Assembly: GCA_903854805.1 (NCBI GenBank)
Contig: CAINXK010000473.1
Coordinates: forward strand, 1-14,663
From: an uncultured Anaerolineae bacterium
GTDB taxonomy: Bacteria > Chloroflexota > Anaerolineae > Anaerolineales > Villigracilaceae
DNA length: 14,663 nt
Direction: 5' to 3'
The notes under the pieces were generated by a model, which saw only the letters and a list, made by a program, of their open reading frames with translations, did not search any database and had not been told where the DNA came from. How positions within the stretch are numbered: position 1 is the first letter of the stretch; each line of letters opens with the position of its first letter. Below, piece by piece: positions 12,987 to 14,663 of this stretch. Position numbers and translations under genes: made by a program.

Positions 12987-13003
12987 GGTCAGGGTCAGGC
13001 TAA
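12987..13003 (+). repeat. Intergenic repeat GGTCAGGGTCAGG-N-TAA, copy 2
   Basis: This is the plus-strand partner of the copy at 4112-4128, identical over 16 of 17 positions. It lies within a small inverted repeat (AGCCTG at 12974 with CAGGCT ending at 13001). Confidence 0.4.
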
Positions 13004-13023
13004 ATTGTGTCTTGTTCACTTGT

Positions 13024-13075
13024 GGCAGGCAGATCCTGCCGGTGGTTATTTTTTCGCTTTTTGCGCTAAATAATC
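13024..13075 (+). terminator. Tandem hairpins with T runs, terminator-like
   Basis: GGCAGG-CAGAT-CCTGCC (13024-13040) is followed by a T-rich hairpin. In that hairpin GGTTATTT (13044-13051) pairs with AAATAATC (13068-13075), and an inner CGC/GCG stem has a TTTTT loop. It could end a small plus-strand transcript from the gap, but no matching promoter is clear. Confidence 0.35.
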
Positions 13076-13189
13076 ACACAAAAAACCTCTCTTTCCCTGC
13101 ACCCTGTTCGCTGAGTCAGCCTGAATTCAGCATGGTTTTCCCCGCGAGCCATTACTGCCAGTTTATAAAGTAGATGTTTAATCTGAAAT

Positions 13190-13214
13190 TTCAAAAGCGA
13201 ACGCGTTTTTTTGA
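13190..13214 (+). terminator. Weak terminator-like inverted repeat
   Basis: TTCAAAAGCG (13190-13199) faces CGCGTTTTTTTGAA (13201-13214), giving paired arms with a bulge and a seven-T run at 13206-13212. The loop is very short and the stem AT-rich, so function is doubtful. Confidence 0.25.
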
Positions 13215-13277
13215 ACGAATCTTGACAAACATGATTGACGGTGATTAGATGGCTGGAGATGTTGGGGGCTTTAATTA

Positions 13278-13306
13278 TTGTTGTATGCCCGGCATTGAAG
13301 TATAAT
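13278..13306 (+). promoter_or_regulatory. Promoter of tRNA-Arg
   Basis: A perfect TATAAT (13301-13306) ends 10 bases before the tRNA. TTGTTG (13278-13283), 17 bases upstream, is a partial -35 box. Transcription would start near 13313, leaving a 5' leader of only a few bases. Confidence 0.6.
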
Positions 13307-13316
13307 TTTGAAATTG

Positions 13317-13391
13317 GCTCCGGTAGTTCAATGGATAGAACAGGGCACTCCTAAGGCTCAGACGTGGGTTCGATTCCCACCTGGGGCACCA
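13317..13391 (+). tRNA. tRNA-Arg (anticodon CCT), CCA encoded
   Basis: A cloverleaf folds by hand: acceptor stem GCTCCGG (13317-13323) with CTGGGGC (13381-13387, two G-T wobbles), D stem GTTC/GAAC, anticodon loop CTCCTAA with CCT as anticodon, T arm GTGGG-TTCGATT-CCCAC, discriminator A (13388) and encoded CCA (13389-13391). It reads AGG codons. The anticodon stem GGGCA/GGCTC has one G-T pair and an A-G mismatch at the pair next to the loop (31-39). The variable region is four bases. Confidence 0.93.
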
Positions 13392-13400
13392 TGCCAGATG

Positions 13401-13454
13401 AAATTTACAAAGCAGCCCCGCTCATTTCAGTGAGCGGGGCTGCTTTGTAAATTT
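13401..13454 (+). terminator. Perfect 24-bp hairpin terminator after tRNA-Arg
   Basis: Arms 13401-13424 and 13431-13454 are exactly complementary over 24 bases with a TTTCAG loop. The GC-rich core (AGCAGCCCCGCTCA) is flanked by T-rich sequence in the 3' arm (TTTGTAAATTT). It begins 9 bases after the tRNA and is symmetrical enough to stop transcription from either side. Confidence 0.85.
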
Positions 13455-13519
13455 ACTCATATCATTATCAGGCTATTCTCATATACTTCGATAAATGTGC
13501 CTTATTATGGATAGGACAG

Positions 13520-13560
13520 GCACATGGGTGCCCCCTCACCCGTGCGCTTGTTTATTTTTC
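13520..13560 (+). terminator. Second hairpin with T-rich tail downstream of the tRNA
   Basis: GCAC plus GGGTG (13520-13523, 13526-13530) pairs with CACCCGTGC (13537-13545) with an AT bulge and a CCCCCT loop, followed by a T-rich tail (13548-13559). It looks like a back-up terminator. The remaining stretch to 13792 shows only a 62-codon minus-strand ORF starting with TTG and lacking a ribosome site, which is not called. Confidence 0.45.
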
Positions 13561-13792
13561 GAATAAATCCCCAAGTGGGTTTGTAAAGTGTTCTTTACTG
13601 GTATTCTCCTCCTTCAATGACAAAACCGCTGATGGCGCAAATTTACGGCATGCATCATGCTTGCAGCCTGGTTCCGGCTTTTCCAGAGGCAGGTATTGAT
13701 ATTCAGTTTTCTTCAGACTGGTGATTAATTTATGTAACAAAAACTGGGTTGGTGCATCTATTATTTGTACACTAAATTAAAAAGGATGCCAT

Positions 13793-14470
13793 ATGCCCAC
13801 CGAAAAAACAAAAAACAAGCTTAGAACTGCCAGTCAGAAACGCCGTCAGCAGGAAAAGTTAAAAAACACCATCGTTTTCAGCCTGCTTGGGTTGGTGGTT
13901 GTGGCGATTGCGGTCTTTACGTTGACCCGCCCGCAGGCAGTGCCCTTAAGCGCAGCCCGCATGGCGGCAGATCCCGCTTATGGCGCAGAGAGTGCCAGTG
14001 TGACGATTATCGAATACTCTGATTATGGCTGCCCATCCTGTCAGGCCTGGCATAACTCGGGTGTTCTGGATCGCATCCGTCAAACTTATGGCGACAAAGT
14101 GCGCTTTGTGTGGAAGGACTTTCCTGTAATCACAGCGGGCTCCCCAAAAGCTGCCGAAGCTGCGCAGTGTGCTTTTGACCAGGGAAAATTTTGGGAATAC
14201 CATGATCTGCTTTATGCAAAGTCTCCAGCCATCGGCGTGAATGACCTGAAAGCCTATGCCAGCCAGCTCGGGCTGGTACTGAATAAATTTAATAACTGTC
14301 TTGATTCTGGCCAGAATATTCCAAAAGTTGACCAGAGCACCAACGAAGGCCACCGCTATGGATTTAATGGCGCGCCTGCTTTTGTGGTCAACGATCAAAA
14401 GTTGATCGGTCCGCCTTCTTTCGAGACTCTTCAATCCATCATCGATCCGATCCTGGCCGCCGGCAGTTAG
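13793..14470 (+). CDS. Membrane-anchored DsbA-like thiol-disulfide oxidoreductase
   Basis: A 225-residue protein with a basic N-terminus (1-25), one membrane anchor (about 26-44), and an extracytoplasmic thioredoxin-fold domain of the DsbA-like Thioredoxin_4 group (BdbD-like). The active site is CPSC at 80-83 in YSDYGCPSCQAWH. The cis-proline is expected at Pro195 in GAPAFVVND. A second Cys pair, Cys126 and Cys169, is placed as in relatives with a structural disulfide. It probably introduces or shuffles disulfides in exported proteins. The ATG at 13793 has AAAGGA 6 bases upstream. It stands alone between the tRNA terminators and a downstream hairpin; no DsbB or VKOR partner is visible in the window. 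Confidence 0.92.
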   Translation: MPTEKTKNKLRTASQKRRQQEKLKNTIVFSLLGLVVVAIAVFTLTRPQAVPLSAARMAADPAYGAESASVTIIEYSDYGCPSCQAWHNSGVLDRIRQTYGDKVRFVWKDFPVITAGSPKAAEAAQCAFDQGKFWEYHDLLYAKSPAIGVNDLKAYASQLGLVLNKFNNCLDSGQNIPKVDQSTNEGHRYGFNGAPAFVVNDQKLIGPPSFETLQSIIDPILAAGS

Positions 14471-14600
14471 CAGCAGTTTGTGGGTTTGGAGTGATATTTT
14501 TTGGCAGATTATTCGTATTTACTCACAAGCTCTTCGTTTTGGCACTGAACCATCCTGGTTCTGCTGCTCGGGCGATTAAAAATCGATGGTTTGCCCCGCC

Positions 14601-14639
14601 TGTGGAGTTTTTGCGCCTGTTTTGGCGCAAAACTCCACA
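14601..14639. terminator. Long hairpin downstream of the DsbA-like gene
   Basis: Arms 14601-14617 and 14624-14639 pair over 16 positions with one bulged T and a TGTTTT loop. It lies 130 bases past the stop codon. It is followed by six A residues rather than T, so it is not a canonical plus-strand terminator. It may serve a minus-strand gene beyond the window or act as an mRNA-stabilising hairpin. Nothing else is recognisable between 14471 and 14600. Confidence 0.45.
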
Positions 14640-14663
14640 AAAAAGCTCTTTCACCCCCTTCCC

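Larger units (their letters stand above)
12744..13316. other. Noncoding gap between the kinase and tRNA-Arg
   Basis: About 570 bases without a convincing gene. It contains a nine-codon mini-ORF with a good ribosome site, a second copy of the GGTCAGGGTCAGG repeat within a 6-bp inverted repeat (AGCCTG/CAGGCT, 12974-13001), tandem hairpins at 13024-13075, a terminator-like repeat at 13190-13214, and a perfect TTGACA (13222-13227) with a poor -10 (TTAGAT, 13245-13250) 17 bases on. A small RNA could be encoded here, but I recognise no known family. Confidence 0.5.

Noticed and set aside
13317..13560. Genomic island attachment site at tRNA-Arg
   Set aside because: No integrase gene and no second copy of the tRNA 3' end in the window.
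13552..13740. Minus-strand 62-codon ORF with CKHDAC
   Set aside because: TTG start without ribosome site, ends in the T-rich tail of a hairpin, no recognisable family.
1..14663. CRISPR array, insertion sequence or phage genes
   Set aside because: No regularly spaced repeats, transposase or phage proteins were found on either strand.

Overview
The window looks like a chromosomal segment of a Chloroflexota bacterium, probably of the class Anaerolineae. That assignment is inferred from three things: a Thr/Pro-rich surface lipoprotein and a Hanks-type kinase with a Thr/Pro-rich stalk, the character of the pyrimidine enzymes, and moderate GC coding DNA with AT-rich intergenic gaps. No rRNA or other decisive marker is present.

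Layout: (1) 71-1691, minus strand, a lipoprotein M1-family zinc metallopeptidase with its own promoter and a hairpin terminator. (2) 1692-2387, a gene-poor gap ending in a well-formed promoter and a leader with an intrinsic terminator for a uracil permease. (3) 2388-10498, a plus-strand pyrimidine region: uracil permease (uraA type), dihydroorotase (pyrC), an unrecognised 158-residue protein, aspartate carbamoyltransferase (pyrB), OMP decarboxylase (pyrF), orotate phosphoribosyltransferase (pyrE), a Nudix hydrolase and class 2 dihydroorotate dehydrogenase (pyrD). (4) 10545-12743, minus strand, a transmembrane Ser/Thr kinase with an extracytoplasmic propeller-like domain, convergent with pyrD. 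(5) 12744-13316, a noncoding gap rich in small hairpins. (6) tRNA-Arg(CCT) with a promoter and a perfect 24-bp hairpin terminator. (7) 13793-14470, a membrane-anchored DsbA/thioredoxin-fold protein.

The cluster covers five of the six steps from glutamine/bicarbonate to UMP plus uracil uptake. Only carbamoyl-phosphate synthetase (carAB) is missing, and there is no pyrI, pyrK or pyrR in the window. PyrB and PyrC use carbamoyl phosphate and aspartate to make dihydroorotate, class 2 PyrD passes electrons to quinone, and PyrE and PyrF finish UMP.

The most interesting signal is regulatory. Both the permease and the pyrC operon have a promoter-like element whose -10 box runs into an ATTG-N4/5-CAAT dyad, followed by a leader with a short ORF that enters or crosses a terminator-like hairpin with a T run. 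This is the architecture of UTP-sensitive pyrBI/pyrL attenuation known from E. coli, and it would be a notable arrangement in this phylum. A second theme is that PyrC, PyrB and PyrE resemble the domains of the animal CAD and UMP synthase polyproteins, and pyrC-pyrB keep the DHOase-ATCase order of CAD.
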